The notes under the pieces were generated by a model. The model searched no databases. It was given only the letters and a program-made list of their open reading frames with translations, and had not been told where the DNA came from. Positions 27,804 through 37,044 of a DNA stretch of 64,000 bases are shown here, one piece after another. The stretch is from the NCBI RefSeq assembly GCF_000430845.1, contig NZ_AUMU01000003.1:291594-355593 (forward strand), in the 5' to 3' direction. A program made the translations under genes and the position numbers. Position 1 is the stretch's first letter; each line of letters opens with the position of its first letter. The DNA is from Chryseobacterium gregarium DSM 19109 (lineage in GTDB: Bacteria; Bacteroidota; Bacteroidia; Flavobacteriales; Weeksellaceae).

Positions 27804-30800
27804 ATGCGAAGAAAAACCATTTTCGCCGGACTTCTGGTTTTATCGGCATTCTCACTCTCCTATTCCCAGTCGAAACACTGGCAGAATAACGAGCGTGAGT
27901 TGCATTACAAAGAAGACAGAGGCGATTTTTTATTGGTCAACGGAAAGTACAGATTCAACCGTGCTTTGTACGGAGATAACCGTGCTTCAAGAGTTGAAAC
28001 CGGAGATTTGCCGGAATTTGCACTCTATCTTCCGGGAATGGGCGGCAATCTTCAGTTTGTGATTCAGAAAGGAAATTCGATTAAGAAATTAATTCAGGCT
28101 GATCAAATTGAAACACGTTACCGACCGGGTTCGATGCTGTATGAAATTAAAGACCCGATTCTTGGAACCGGAACTTTAAAACTGACCGTTTTGGCGCAGG
28201 CCAAGGAAGAAGGTTTGGTTTTAAAAATGGAAACTGTGAACGTAGATTCTTCAACAAAAATTTACGCAGTTTACGGTGGCGCTAGTGGAACAACTTTCAG
28301 CAGAAACGGCGACATCGGCGCAGACCCGGAATCCGGATTTTATCTGTTGCCCGAATATTGTCTGAACAATCAGTTTCAGTTGAATAAAAATCAGTTTCAA
28401 CTCAATTATTTAAATAAGAAAAAAGAAACTCAAACCGTTTACGGAAGTTTTTCAAATGTCAGTTCATTACAGCAAACCGATGCGACGACTTTAGAAAAAT
28501 TAGCTGAGTTTACTCAAAATAAAACAGACAAATATCCGATTGTCTACGCTTTGTATTCTTCACAAAAGCAACCGGTTCATATTCAGGTTGCCAAAGGAAA
28601 ATCAGATAAAAATTTTTCGGATGAAGATTTGAAAAACATTTTCAATGAAGCGAAACAATCCCGTTTGACATTAACGAATAGAATTCAGCTGAGAACTCCG
28701 GATGCCGATCTGACTCAGTTCGGAGCCAATTTAGCCGTTGCTGCGGACGGAATCTGGGAAAGCCCAACCTTTCTTCACGGTGCTGTTGCCTGGAGAATGC
28801 GACTGAATGCGTGGCGTGGTGCGTACACAGCCGATGCGTTGAACTGGCACGACAGAGCGAAAGAACACTTCGAAAGCTATGCCAATTCGCAGGTTTTAAA
28901 ACCCGATTTTGCACCGGTAGAAATGGATACGATGCGTCATCTTGCCCGACACGAGGAAAAAATGGGAACTTCCGTTTTTTCAAGCGGCTATATTTCCAGA
29001 AATCCGAATGACAACACAAAACCGCATCATTACGATATGAACCTTGTGTTTTTTGACCAGATGTTTTCGCATTTCAATTACACCGGCGACAAAGAATTTT
29101 TGAAAAAAATGTGGCCGACGATGGTTCGCCATATGGATTGGGAAAAACGAAATTTCAAGCGCGGTGATTTGTATGACGCCTATGCTGCAATTTGGGCGAG
29201 TGATGCACTGCAATATTCGGGTGGAAAAGTAACGCATACTTCAGCCTATAATTACAGAGCCAACCGTGAAATGGCAAAACTGGCAAAAATTATTGGCGAA
29301 AATCCACAGCCTTATGAAAAGGAAGCTGATGTTATTTTAAAGGCAATGAAAAACCAACTTTGGATTAAAGATAAAGGTTATTTTTCTGAATACAAAGATG
29401 CCTTGGGCAATCAAATTGTTCACGACAAACCGGGAATCTGGTCGATTTATCACGTTTCCGATGCATTTATTCTGAATGAATTTGAGGATTATCAAAACTT
29501 ACAGTACATTAATAATTATACGCCTAAAATTCCGGTGACTGTAAAAGGAGAGAAAGATAAAAACTATTATACACTCTCCACAACCAATTGGCAACCATAC
29601 GATTGGTCGATTAACAATGTGGCTTTGGCGGAAAATTTACAGACCGCTTTAGCGTATTGGCAAGCAGGAAGAAACGAAGATGCCTACCGACTTTGGAAGG
29701 GAAATCTGGTGGAGTCGATGTATTACGGCATCAGTCCGGGGAATTTTGAGCAGCTTTCTTATTACGATGCGTTTCGAGGAGAATTGTACAGGGATTTTGC
29801 CGACCCGATTGGTGTGGCATCAAGAACTTTGACAGAAGGACTTTTTGGCGTTAATCCTAATTTGTTGGAGAATAAAATCAGCATCAAACCGGGTTTCCCT
29901 AAGGACTGGAATTCTGCCAAACTGAAACTTCCGGATTGGGAATATCAGTTTACGAGAACTTCAAAAAAGACCGAGTATTTATTTACATCAAACTATCAAA
30001 ATCCGGTGGTACTGGAAATGCAGATTCCTGTGAATGAGTCCAAAATCAAATCGGTGAAAGTAAACGGTAAAAAAGTGGATTGGAAGATTAAGCCCAATTC
30101 CATTCTGCAACCATTTGTTCAGTTTGAAACACCGAAAGGAAAAGATTTTAAAATTGAAATCTTTTATTCCGGAGAAGAATTAAAAAACGAAAAAACCGAT
30201 TACATCAATTATATTTCTGAAAATCTTCAATTAAATTTCGATTCAAAAAAGAGAATTAAAAATATTTACGACCCACAAGGACTAATTAAAAATTCCCCTC
30301 CTCTGGAAATCGAGGAACGAGATTCGCCGAAACAAAACAAACAATCAATAAATAGTGAGGCACTGATGGAAAAGCGACCGAAGGGAGAAGACGGGGTGGT
30401 TAATCACAAGTTTGAACTTAACCAACAAGAAAGAAAAGGAACTTTCTTTGTTCAGTTTGAACAAAACGGAACAACCTGGTGGCAGCCTGTGAATGTGGAT
30501 ATCCGTTTTCCTTTGGAGGCAAAATGGGTAAATAAAAAATTGCAGATTCAATCCAAATCTTCCAATGTAATTAATGGAAAACTAACTGTTAATGGTTTAA
30601 CTCAAACTTTTTCAGTTCAAAAAAATCAGAATACATCGATTGAAATTCCAACCAATATTTTAAGCAAAGGAACCAATTCAATTGAACTTGATTACAACGG
30701 AATCAAACAGAATATTGAAATCACCGACTGGAACATTGAGAATCAGGGACAATTTAACACCGTTTCATTAGCATCAAAATACAACGAAAAAGTGACTGAG

Positions 30801-31469
30801 ATTTTCAATCAGAAATACCTTTCGCCAAGGATGGAAGTTCCGACTTTACAGCTTCCGTGGCAGGGAATCGGAAACTGGTGTTATCCGTTAATCACGGCTC
30901 AAATTAATGACAGCGGATTGATGAACAAAAGGAAAAACGGCAAAGTGGATTTCCTCGGCATTCCTTTTTTAATCGATAAAACCGACAAAAATATCACATT
31001 TGTGAGTCAGTGGGACAACTATCCGGTTTCTGTTGAAATCCCGGTTTCGGGTAAAGGAAAGAAAATCTATTTCCTGATGGCGGGTTCTACCAATCCGATG
31101 CAGTCGCAGATGGTAAACGGAACAATCACCGTTGAATATGCGGACGGTTCCACAACAAAACTGGAACTGAAAAACCCAACCAATTGGTGGCCGATTGAGC
31201 AGGATCTGTTTGATGACAATTTTGCATTTGAAATTCCGGATGATAAAATCCCGTACCGGGTACAACTAAAGACGGGAGAACTGTACAAAGGCGGAACTTT
31301 GAGCAAATATTCGAGTATCAAAGGGTTTACAGACCGACAGGTAGATGGCGGTGCCGCAACAATCCTGGATGTACCGATTGATCCGAATAAAGAATTGAAA
31401 ACCATAAAACTAACGGCAGTGAGCAACGATGTGGTCATCGGAATAATGAGTGCCACTGTTCTTAAATAA
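27804..31469 (+). CDS. Large secreted DUF4450-like six-hairpin enzyme with a repeat-derived insert
   Basis: A 1221-residue exported protein (signal peptide to about LSYSQ). I recognise similarity to Bacteroidetes DUF4450 proteins; these resemble the beta-L-arabinofuranosidase/DHA hydrolase type from RG-II loci, but I cannot confirm this. Residues 1-300 are a beta-rich domain. About 310-700 is an alpha/alpha barrel (GAVAWRMRLNAWRGAYTADA, WSINNVALAENLQTALAYW). The C-terminus is beta-sandwiches ending with YPLITAQINDSGL and TNPMQSQMVNGTITVEY. Residues 830-867 are a charged, low-complexity insert whose DNA (30291-30403) looks like a dispersed intergenic repeat. It is coupled to the GH28 gene (one base) and followed after eight bases by another six-hairpin gene. 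Confidence 0.6.
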   Translation: MRRKTIFAGLLVLSAFSLSYSQSKHWQNNERELHYKEDRGDFLLVNGKYRFNRALYGDNRASRVETGDLPEFALYLPGMGGNLQFVIQKGNSIKKLIQADQIETRYRPGSMLYEIKDPILGTGTLKLTVLAQAKEEGLVLKMETVNVDSSTKIYAVYGGASGTTFSRNGDIGADPESGFYLLPEYCLNNQFQLNKNQFQLNYLNKKKETQTVYGSFSNVSSLQQTDATTLEKLAEFTQNKTDKYPIVYALYSSQKQPVHIQVAKGKSDKNFSDEDLKNIFNEAKQSRLTLTNRIQLRTPDADLTQFGANLAVAADGIWESPTFLHGAVAWRMRLNAWRGAYTADALNWHDRAKEHFESYANSQVLKPDFAPVEMDTMRHLARHEEKMGTSVFSSGYISRNPNDNTKPHHYDMNLVFFDQMFSHFNYTGDKEFLKKMWPTMVRHMDWEKRNFKRGDLYDAYAAIWASDALQYSGGKVTHTSAYNYRANREMAKLAKIIGENPQPYEKEADVILKAMKNQLWIKDKGYFSEYKDALGNQIVHDKPGIWSIYHVSDAFILNEFEDYQNLQYINNYTPKIPVTVKGEKDKNYYTLSTTNWQPYDWSINNVALAENLQTALAYWQAGRNEDAYRLWKGNLVESMYYGISPGNFEQLSYYDAFRGELYRDFADPIGVASRTLTEGLFGVNPNLLENKISIKPGFPKDWNSAKLKLPDWEYQFTRTSKKTEYLFTSNYQNPVVLEMQIPVNESKIKSVKVNGKKVDWKIKPNSILQPFVQFETPKGKDFKIEIFYSGEELKNEKTDYINYISENLQLNFDSKKRIKNIYDPQGLIKNSPPLEIEERDSPKQNKQSINSEALMEKRPKGEDGVVNHKFELNQQERKGTFFVQFEQNGTTWWQPVNVDIRFPLEAKWVNKKLQIQSKSSNVINGKLTVNGLTQTFSVQKNQNTSIEIPTNILSKGTNSIELDYNGIKQNIEITDWNIENQGQFNTVSLASKYNEKVTEIFNQKYLSPRMEVPTLQLPWQGIGNWCYPLITAQINDSGLMNKRKNGKVDFLGIPFLIDKTDKNITFVSQWDNYPVSVEIPVSGKGKKIYFLMAGSTNPMQSQMVNGTITVEYADGSTTKLELKNPTNWWPIEQDLFDDNFAFEIPDDKIPYRVQLKTGELYKGGTLSKYSSIKGFTDRQVDGGAATILDVPIDPNKELKTIKLTAVSNDVVIGIMSATVLK
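30291..30403 (+). repeat. Repeat-like insert inside the coding region
   Basis: The stretch begins AATTCCCCTCCTCTGG and ends GACGGGGTGGTTAA, which resembles the TCCCCTCC...GACGGGGTGGT intergenic repeat that I recall from Chryseobacterium. Reading frame is kept, and the encoded residues 830-867 (SPPLEIEERDSPKQNKQ and following) are unlike the flanking beta-sheet sequence. Confidence 0.55.
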
Positions 31470-31477
31470 ATTTAAAA

Positions 31478-33613
31478 ATGAAGAAAATTGCAATATATCT
31501 GAGTCTTTTCTGCATGGGATTTTCATCCTTACATGCCCAGAAGATTGACCGTAAAAAAGTGGTTCAGCGCCATAATGTGTTGAACACCAAAGCCGATACG
31601 CTTTCCACTTTGACGGTCGGGAACGGAAAATTTGCGTACACGGTGGATATCACCGGAATGCAGTCTTTTCCTGAATATTACAAAAATGGGGTTTCACTGG
31701 GAACCCAGTCTGAATGGGGATGGAACAGTTTTCCGAACAAAGAAAATTATAAGTTTGAGGAGACGCTAAAATCTTACGATTTTAATAATGACGGGCGTAA
31801 GGCCTTATACAGTGTGCAGTTGAAAGAGCCGGAACGGAATAAAGGAGCCGTTGAATATTATCGGGTGAATCAGTACCGCCTGCAGTTGGGGAACATCGGG
31901 ATTGAATTAGTTAAAAAAGACGGTCAGAAAGCGAAAATTTCAGACCTGACCAACATCAATCAGAAAATTGATTTGTGGACCGGAATTATTACAAGCGAAT
32001 TTTCATTGGAAGGAACTCCGGTAAAAGTCTCAACGGCTTCTTTCCAGAATTCAGATAAAATCGGAGTGAAAATTGAATCTGATTTAAATTCTCAAAACAG
32101 GTTAAAAGTTTTCGCCCGCTACCCTTCTCCGACCGGACAGTTTCTGGATGATGCCGCTTTTTACGGAAATGAAAATGATCACACTACAAAAATTATTTCC
32201 TCACAACCGACGCAGGGACTGATTCAGCATACGCTGCAAAGCACGGATTATTATACGCAGTTTAATTTTACGGAAGGAAAACTTCGTGAGGCCGGAAAAC
32301 ATTACTTTGTTTATGAGCCGTCTTCTAAAAACAAAACCATAGAGTTGAGCGTTGAATTTTCGGCAAAGCAACCGAAAAGCAGCAGAACTTTATTTGCCGA
32401 TGCAGAGAAAGAAAGCATTTCAGGCTGGAAAAACTTTTGGGAAAGCGGTGCGGCCGTTGATTTTGAAGGAAGTACAGACCCGAGAGCCAATGAGCTTGAA
32501 CGAAGAGTTGTGTTATCAGAATATTTAACCAAAGTACAGTGCGGCGGAAGCAATCCGCCTCAGGAAACAGGTTTAACTTTTAACAGCTGGTACGGAAAAC
32601 CACACACCGAAATGCATTGGTGGCACGGCGTTCACTACGCTTTGTGGGGAAGGCCGGAAATTCTGGAGAAGCAGCTGGATTATTATTTCAGGACCTATGA
32701 CAAAGCTAAAAAATTAGCCGAAAGACAAGGCTACAAAGGCGTACGCTGGATTAAAATGTCGGATAATGAAGGCAATGAAAGCCCGTCTTCCGTTGCTGCC
32801 TTCCTGATCTGGGAACAGCCGCATATCATTTATATGACCGAACTTCTGTACCGCAACAGCAAAGACAAAAAAGTGTTGGAGAAATATAAGGATTTGATTT
32901 TCGCAACGGCCGATTTTATGGCTGATTTTGCAACGTATGATAAAGAGAAAAACCGTTACAATTTAGGGAAAGGAGTCATTCCGGCACAGGAAGTTTTTCC
33001 TGCAAAAGATACGTACAATCCGACTTACGAAGTGGCATACTGGGACTGGGCACTGAAGACGGCTCAGCAGTGGAAAGAAAGACTGGGACAGCCGAGGAAT
33101 AAAAAATGGGATGAGATAATCAATAAACTGGCTCCGCTTCCGGTTCAGAATGGCGTTTATTTATCGACAGAATCGGCAAAAGATTCTTTTACCTATCCGA
33201 AATGGATGACCGACCACCCGGCTGTATTGGGCGCATTGGGGATGGTCCCGGAATCTCCGAAACTGGACAAAAAAATAATGAAAAACACATTGGATATCGT
33301 TTGGGAACGATGGAACTGGGAGCATACCTGGGGCTGGGACTTCCCGATGACCGCGATGAATGCAGCAAGATTGGGGCTTCCGAATAAAGCTTTGGATGCT
33401 TTGTTTATGAATATCCAAACCAACACCTATCTGAAAAACGGTCATAATTTCCAGGACAAACGTCTTCGTATTTACCTTCCCGGAAACGGCGGCGTTCTGA
33501 CGACCGTTGCGATGATGTTGGAAGGCTGGGACAATTCAACAGGACAGTTCCCCGGTTTCCCGAAAGACGGAAGCTGGAAAATAAAAGCGGAAGGATTTAA
33601 AAAAATGCCTTAA
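31478..33613 (+). CDS. Secreted six-hairpin glycosidase-like protein, family unassigned
   Basis: A 711-residue exported protein (signal peptide to about SLHAQ, residue 21). The N-terminal 300 residues are beta-rich and start with LTVGNGKFAYTVDITGMQSF; the C-terminal part is an alpha/alpha barrel with HTEMHWWHGVHYALWGRPE, WIKMSDNEGNESPSS and WERWNWEHTWGWDFPMTA. Such proteins are often labelled GH65-like by automatic annotation. Conserved acidic residues in HTEMHWWHG and NEGNES are catalytic candidates (inference). It ends the GH28-DUF4450-like operon and is followed by a terminator. A side-chain glycosidase or phosphorylase acting on pectin is likely; substrate unknown. Confidence 0.6.
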   Translation: MKKIAIYLSLFCMGFSSLHAQKIDRKKVVQRHNVLNTKADTLSTLTVGNGKFAYTVDITGMQSFPEYYKNGVSLGTQSEWGWNSFPNKENYKFEETLKSYDFNNDGRKALYSVQLKEPERNKGAVEYYRVNQYRLQLGNIGIELVKKDGQKAKISDLTNINQKIDLWTGIITSEFSLEGTPVKVSTASFQNSDKIGVKIESDLNSQNRLKVFARYPSPTGQFLDDAAFYGNENDHTTKIISSQPTQGLIQHTLQSTDYYTQFNFTEGKLREAGKHYFVYEPSSKNKTIELSVEFSAKQPKSSRTLFADAEKESISGWKNFWESGAAVDFEGSTDPRANELERRVVLSEYLTKVQCGGSNPPQETGLTFNSWYGKPHTEMHWWHGVHYALWGRPEILEKQLDYYFRTYDKAKKLAERQGYKGVRWIKMSDNEGNESPSSVAAFLIWEQPHIIYMTELLYRNSKDKKVLEKYKDLIFATADFMADFATYDKEKNRYNLGKGVIPAQEVFPAKDTYNPTYEVAYWDWALKTAQQWKERLGQPRNKKWDEIINKLAPLPVQNGVYLSTESAKDSFTYPKWMTDHPAVLGALGMVPESPKLDKKIMKNTLDIVWERWNWEHTWGWDFPMTAMNAARLGLPNKALDALFMNIQTNTYLKNGHNFQDKRLRIYLPGNGGVLTTVAMMLEGWDNSTGQFPGFPKDGSWKIKAEGFKKMP

Positions 33614-33642
33614 ACAATTTCACATTCATATAGTTTTTTTTT

Positions 33643-33672
33643 AAGTCTGTCCTGAAAAGGGCAGGCTTTTTT
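33643..33672 (+). terminator. Probable terminator after the six-hairpin gene
   Basis: AAGTCTGTCC pairs imperfectly with GGCAGGCTT around a loop GAAAAG-like segment, followed by a T run. Confidence 0.6.
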
Positions 33673-33937
33673 GTTTGGGATTCCGGGATCGGGACCATCA
33701 TTTATGCTTACCGGTAAAATGATGAATTAGCCATTGATACCATTTTCGTGAATTTTAAATAACTATTTAATATGGATATACGAAACCGTAAGAATGCAGC
33801 GTTTATATGAGAATAACATCCTGAATTTCCGGCTTCACTTTCAAAACCGGCATTTTCTGAACCTTAAGCACACATCAACACAAAAATATAATCTATTTAA
33901 AATGAATAACTTACCTCTATAATTTGATTTAATCAGG

Positions 33938-33954
33938 GTTATGTATCACATAAC
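33938..33954. promoter_or_regulatory. Perfect dyad, candidate GntR operator
   Basis: GTTATGT-ATC-ACATAAC, seven-base arms without mismatch, about 88 bases before the regulator gene. Autoregulation is a reasonable guess; I found no convincing second copy in the window. Confidence 0.4.
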
Positions 33955-34041
33955 ATAAATTTTTGTAACTTGTCTTCACTCATCATACGGTCTTGTTAAC
34001 AGATTTTTTTAACTGAAACAATATCTTCTATCTAAAATATC

Positions 34042-35088
34042 ATGTCAGATACACTTGAAATCAACATCAACGAAAACTCCAGGGTTCCGAAATACAAACA
34101 GATTGTAGATTCTATTCTGAACGGAATTGACGGAGGACAAATAAAAATCGGGGAAAAAATACCTTCCATCAATGAACTGAGCGAATCCTGTTTCCTCTCC
34201 AGGGATACGGTGGAAAAAGCCTACAAAGAACTTCGGAGAAGGCAGATCATTGAATCTGTAAAAGGTAAAGGATATTATATTTCCCGCATCAATAAAAACG
34301 ATATCATCAATATTTTCTTTCTGATCAATAAGCCGAGTACATACAAAATGATGATCTACAATTATTTTGTCAATGCAATCGGGACCAAAGGTAATGTTGA
34401 GATGTACATTTACCACTGTGATGAAACGCTTTTCATCAACGCACTGAAAAAAAATCTTGGCGGCTTCGATTATTATGTCGTGATGCCGCATTTTCGGGAC
34501 GAGCAGTCTAAGCATACAAGCTCTACCCAGGAAGTCCTGGACATGATTGAGCAGATCCCTAAAAACAAATTGCTGTTGCTGGACAATACCAAGCCCAACA
34601 TTTCAGGGGAATACGGTTCTATTTTTCAGGATTTCGAACATGATATCTACAATGCTTTGGAAGAAGGCCTGGAGAAAATAAAGAAATATGAAAAAATCAT
34701 TCTGGTGTATCCGGATAAATCCATTCATCCCTACCCTTTCCGTATTGTGCGGGGCTTTGAAAAATTCTGCGAGGATTTTAAGCTCGATTATGAAATTCTT
34801 GATGAAATTTATCCCGACATGGAGTTACAGGACAAGGATATTTTCATCACCATCCGCGAACGTGACCTGGTGAACCTGGTGAAACAGATCAGGCAGAAGA
34901 ACCTGGTACTGGGGCAAGACATCGGAATCATTTCCTATAACGAAACGCCGCTTAAGGAACTGCTTGGAATTACAGTAATTACAACGGATTTCAAGGCGAT
35001 GGGAGAATCTGCCGCCTATATGATTTTAAAGAACAAAAAAGAACAGGTAAACAATGTATTTAAATTTATCCAAAGAGATTCTTTATAA
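34042..35088 (+). CDS. GntR-type transcription regulator with periplasmic-binding-like sensor domain
   Basis: A 348-residue cytoplasmic regulator. Residues about 13-80 are a GntR winged helix (VPKYKQIVDSILNGI, GEKIPSINELSESCFLSRDTVEKAYKELRRRQIIESVKGKGYYI). Residues about 90-340 look like a LacI/periplasmic-sugar-binding fold (NIFFLINKP start, IGIISYNETPLKELLGITVITTD, MGESAAYMIL), the same domain pairing as Bacillus AraR. It lies between the pectinase block and the rhamnose module, so a sugar such as L-rhamnose or a pathway intermediate is a plausible ligand (inference). A GntR helix would not be expected to read the CG-centred LacI-type palindrome. Confidence 0.85.
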   Translation: MSDTLEININENSRVPKYKQIVDSILNGIDGGQIKIGEKIPSINELSESCFLSRDTVEKAYKELRRRQIIESVKGKGYYISRINKNDIINIFFLINKPSTYKMMIYNYFVNAIGTKGNVEMYIYHCDETLFINALKKNLGGFDYYVVMPHFRDEQSKHTSSTQEVLDMIEQIPKNKLLLLDNTKPNISGEYGSIFQDFEHDIYNALEEGLEKIKKYEKIILVYPDKSIHPYPFRIVRGFEKFCEDFKLDYEILDEIYPDMELQDKDIFITIRERDLVNLVKQIRQKNLVLGQDIGIISYNETPLKELLGITVITTDFKAMGESAAYMILKNKKEQVNNVFKFIQRDSL

Positions 35089-35109
35089 ATTATTTTTTTA
35101 AATTTATTG

Positions 35110-35123
35110 AGCAATCGATTGCA
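35110..35123. promoter_or_regulatory. LacI-type operator upstream of the NTF2-like gene
   Basis: AGCAATCGATTGCA, 13 of 14 matches and a full 12-base palindrome GCAATCGATTGC. It lies 92 bases before the gene start. Confidence 0.6.
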
Positions 35124-35214
35124 CTAAGTAACCGACCTTACTGTATGCTATTACTTAAGATCAATGTTACAAACTGAACATTTAAAATATATAAAGCTTA
35201 AAAAATATTTCATT

Positions 35215-35658
35215 ATGATTAAAAAATTAATTTTTGCCATGGGTTTTCTGATGGTCATTATGGTATCCGGGCAGAAAAAGAATGACCGAGATGCGGTAAC
35301 GGAGGCTGCTGAAAAGCTGAGATCCGCGATGATCAGCGGTGAAAAGTCAGCGTTGGAATCTTTGATTTTACCGGAGTTAACGTACGGACATTCCGGTGGG
35401 CATATCGATGACGCTACGGAATTTGTTGAAAAACTAGTCAGTAAAAAGTCAGATTTTCTGACCATTGATATTACCAACCAAAACATACAAATTGTTGGGA
35501 ATACTGCGATTGTCCGCCACCATTTTTATGCGACGACTGCTGATTTGGGAAAAGCACCGGGCGATGTGACGCTGGATATCGTATTGGTTTGGGTAAAGGT
35601 CAAAAAAGACTGGAAGTTGCTGGCGAGACAGGCGGTAAAATCGGAGAAGAAAAAGTAA
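35215..35658 (+). CDS. Small secreted NTF2/SnoaL-like protein (DUF4440 type)
   Basis: A 147-residue protein with a signal peptide (MIKKLIFAMGFLMVIMVSGQ). The start at 35215 is preferred over 35164, which adds 17 residues before the signal. The pattern AVTEAAEKLRSAMISGEKSALESLILPELTYGHSGGHIDDATEFVEKLVSKKSDF, broken here only for description, is the cone fold with one helical hairpin; the C-terminus DVTLDIVLVWVKVKKDWKLLARQAVK is typical. Function is unknown. An almost perfect operator directly upstream ties it to the pectin regulon. Confidence 0.75.
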   Translation: MIKKLIFAMGFLMVIMVSGQKKNDRDAVTEAAEKLRSAMISGEKSALESLILPELTYGHSGGHIDDATEFVEKLVSKKSDFLTIDITNQNIQIVGNTAIVRHHFYATTADLGKAPGDVTLDIVLVWVKVKKDWKLLARQAVKSEKKK

Positions 35659-35666
35659 GTCATATT

Positions 35667-35697
35667 AAATTCGCAAATTTAGGTTTGCGAATTTTTT
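35667..35697 (+). terminator. Rho-independent terminator
   Basis: AAATTCGCAAA / TTTGCGAATTT stem (35667-35677 with 35684-35694), six-base loop, T run. Confidence 0.85.
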
Positions 35698-35836
35698 ATT
35701 TTAAAACTTTATTCAATCATGGTTTTTAAAGTTAACGACAACCCGAATTGTAAGTTTTTCCAAAGTCTATCCTCTGAAATACAACAACTAACATTTGAAC
35801 GAATAAATGAACGAAGAATATCCATTATACTTATTC

Positions 35837-35863
35837 TGAGATTCTTCCTTCGTCAGAATGACA
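35837..35863 (-). repeat. GTCATTCTGA-type intergenic repeat, inverted copy
   Basis: The reverse complement reads TGTCATTCTGACGAAGGAAG then AATCTC, matching 13170-13200. Confidence 0.5.
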
Positions 35864-35889
35864 AGCTGACTAAAATTGGTTTTAAAAAG

Positions 35890-37041
35890 CTACTTCACCC
35901 TAAAATTCTGCAGTTCCTCCGGTTTTTCACAGCAAACCTGCTCCATCACCTGTCTGAACTGCATTTTAAGCATTTCGATAATATGATCGCCGCCTTTGTC
36001 GCCCAAAGCTCCGACGGCATACATAAAGGTACGTCCCATAAAGGTAAATTCGGCACCGCAGCTTAAGGCACGGGCAATATCCGGACCGGTCCTTACGCCG
36101 CTGTCCATCATGATCTTGATCTGGCCTTTGTACTTTTCGCTGATTTCTTTGACCACGGCAATTGTGGATTCTCCGGCATCCAGCTGTCTTCCGCCGTGAT
36201 TGGAGATGATCATTCCGTCAAATCCCAAGCGTACCGCTTCTGCGGCATCTTCATCGGAAGCAACACCTTTGATGACCAGTTTCCCTTTCCACTGGTCGCG
36301 GATAGCTTTGATCCTGTCTGAATTTAACCTGCCGGAAAACGTAGAGTTCATAAACTGTCCCAATTGCTTCACGTTCATGTTTTTATCCATGTATTTTTCC
36401 ATCGTTTTAAAACTTGGAACGCCGTGTTTCAATATTTCCAGGCACCATTCGGGTCTTGCCAACGCTTGGGAAACATTCCTGAAATTCAGTTGCGGAGGCA
36501 TAGCCAGGCCGTTCCTGATTTCTTTTGCCCGGTATCCGAAAGTCGGAACATCAGCCAAAACAACGAGGACATCATAACCCGAAGCTTCGCAGCGGTGGAG
36601 AATATCGTCACGAAGCCATTCTTCTCTCGGATGGTACAGCTGGTACCAGGCTTTTCCTTCGGTCAGTTCAGCAATTCTTTCCAGGCTGCTGGTCGTCACG
36701 GTGCTTAAAATAAAAGGAATATTGTGTTTAAAAGCTGCTTTTGCCAGAATTTCAGGTGCATTGGGCCACATCAACCCCTGCAGTCCGACAGGAGAAATCC
36801 CGAACGGGGCGGAATATTTTACCCCGAATAATTCCGTTTCCATATTGGCTTCCGCATAATGGTTGTTGAGGTAACGCGGACGGAGCAGAACTTCCCTCAG
36901 TTCGTTGGTATTCCGGTCCCTGTTGATGTTTTCGTTACAGCCGCCATCCAGATATTCGAAAGCGAAACGGGGCATTCTTTTTTTTGCTTTTTCGATCAGC
37001 AGTTCGAGGGAAGCATAGTTGGTATCAAATGGAAATGCCAT
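35890..37041 (-). CDS. lldD: FMN-dependent L-lactate dehydrogenase (alpha-hydroxy-acid oxidising family)
   Basis: Oxidises L-lactate (or a related 2-hydroxy acid) to pyruvate, passing electrons to the respiratory chain. The 383-residue protein has the family start FAFEYLDGGCNENINRDRN, FMN-contacting segments, the catalytic His in ISNHGGRQLD and the C-terminal phosphate loop MDSGVRTGPDIARALSCGA and MGRTF. It is three bases from the rhamnulokinase gene. Since RhaEW in this cluster yields L-lactate from rhamnose, its location makes L-lactate the probable substrate and completes the route to pyruvate. Confidence 0.86.
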   Translation of the reverse strand: MAFPFDTNYASLELLIEKAKKRMPRFAFEYLDGGCNENINRDRNTNELREVLLRPRYLNNHYAEANMETELFGVKYSAPFGISPVGLQGLMWPNAPEILAKAAFKHNIPFILSTVTTSSLERIAELTEGKAWYQLYHPREEWLRDDILHRCEASGYDVLVVLADVPTFGYRAKEIRNGLAMPPQLNFRNVSQALARPEWCLEILKHGVPSFKTMEKYMDKNMNVKQLGQFMNSTFSGRLNSDRIKAIRDQWKGKLVIKGVASDEDAAEAVRLGFDGMIISNHGGRQLDAGESTIAVVKEISEKYKGQIKIMMDSGVRTGPDIARALSCGAEFTFMGRTFMYAVGALGDKGGDHIIEMLKMQFRQVMEQVCCEKPEELQNFRVK

Positions 37042-37044
37042 GTT

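Larger units (their letters stand above)
33614..34041. other. 428-base gap before the GntR-type regulator
   Basis: No gene seen. It contains the terminator at 33643-33672, a second hairpin at 33696-33724 (CATCATTT / AAATGATG), and the perfect dyad at 33938-33954 close to the regulator gene. Confidence 0.65.
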
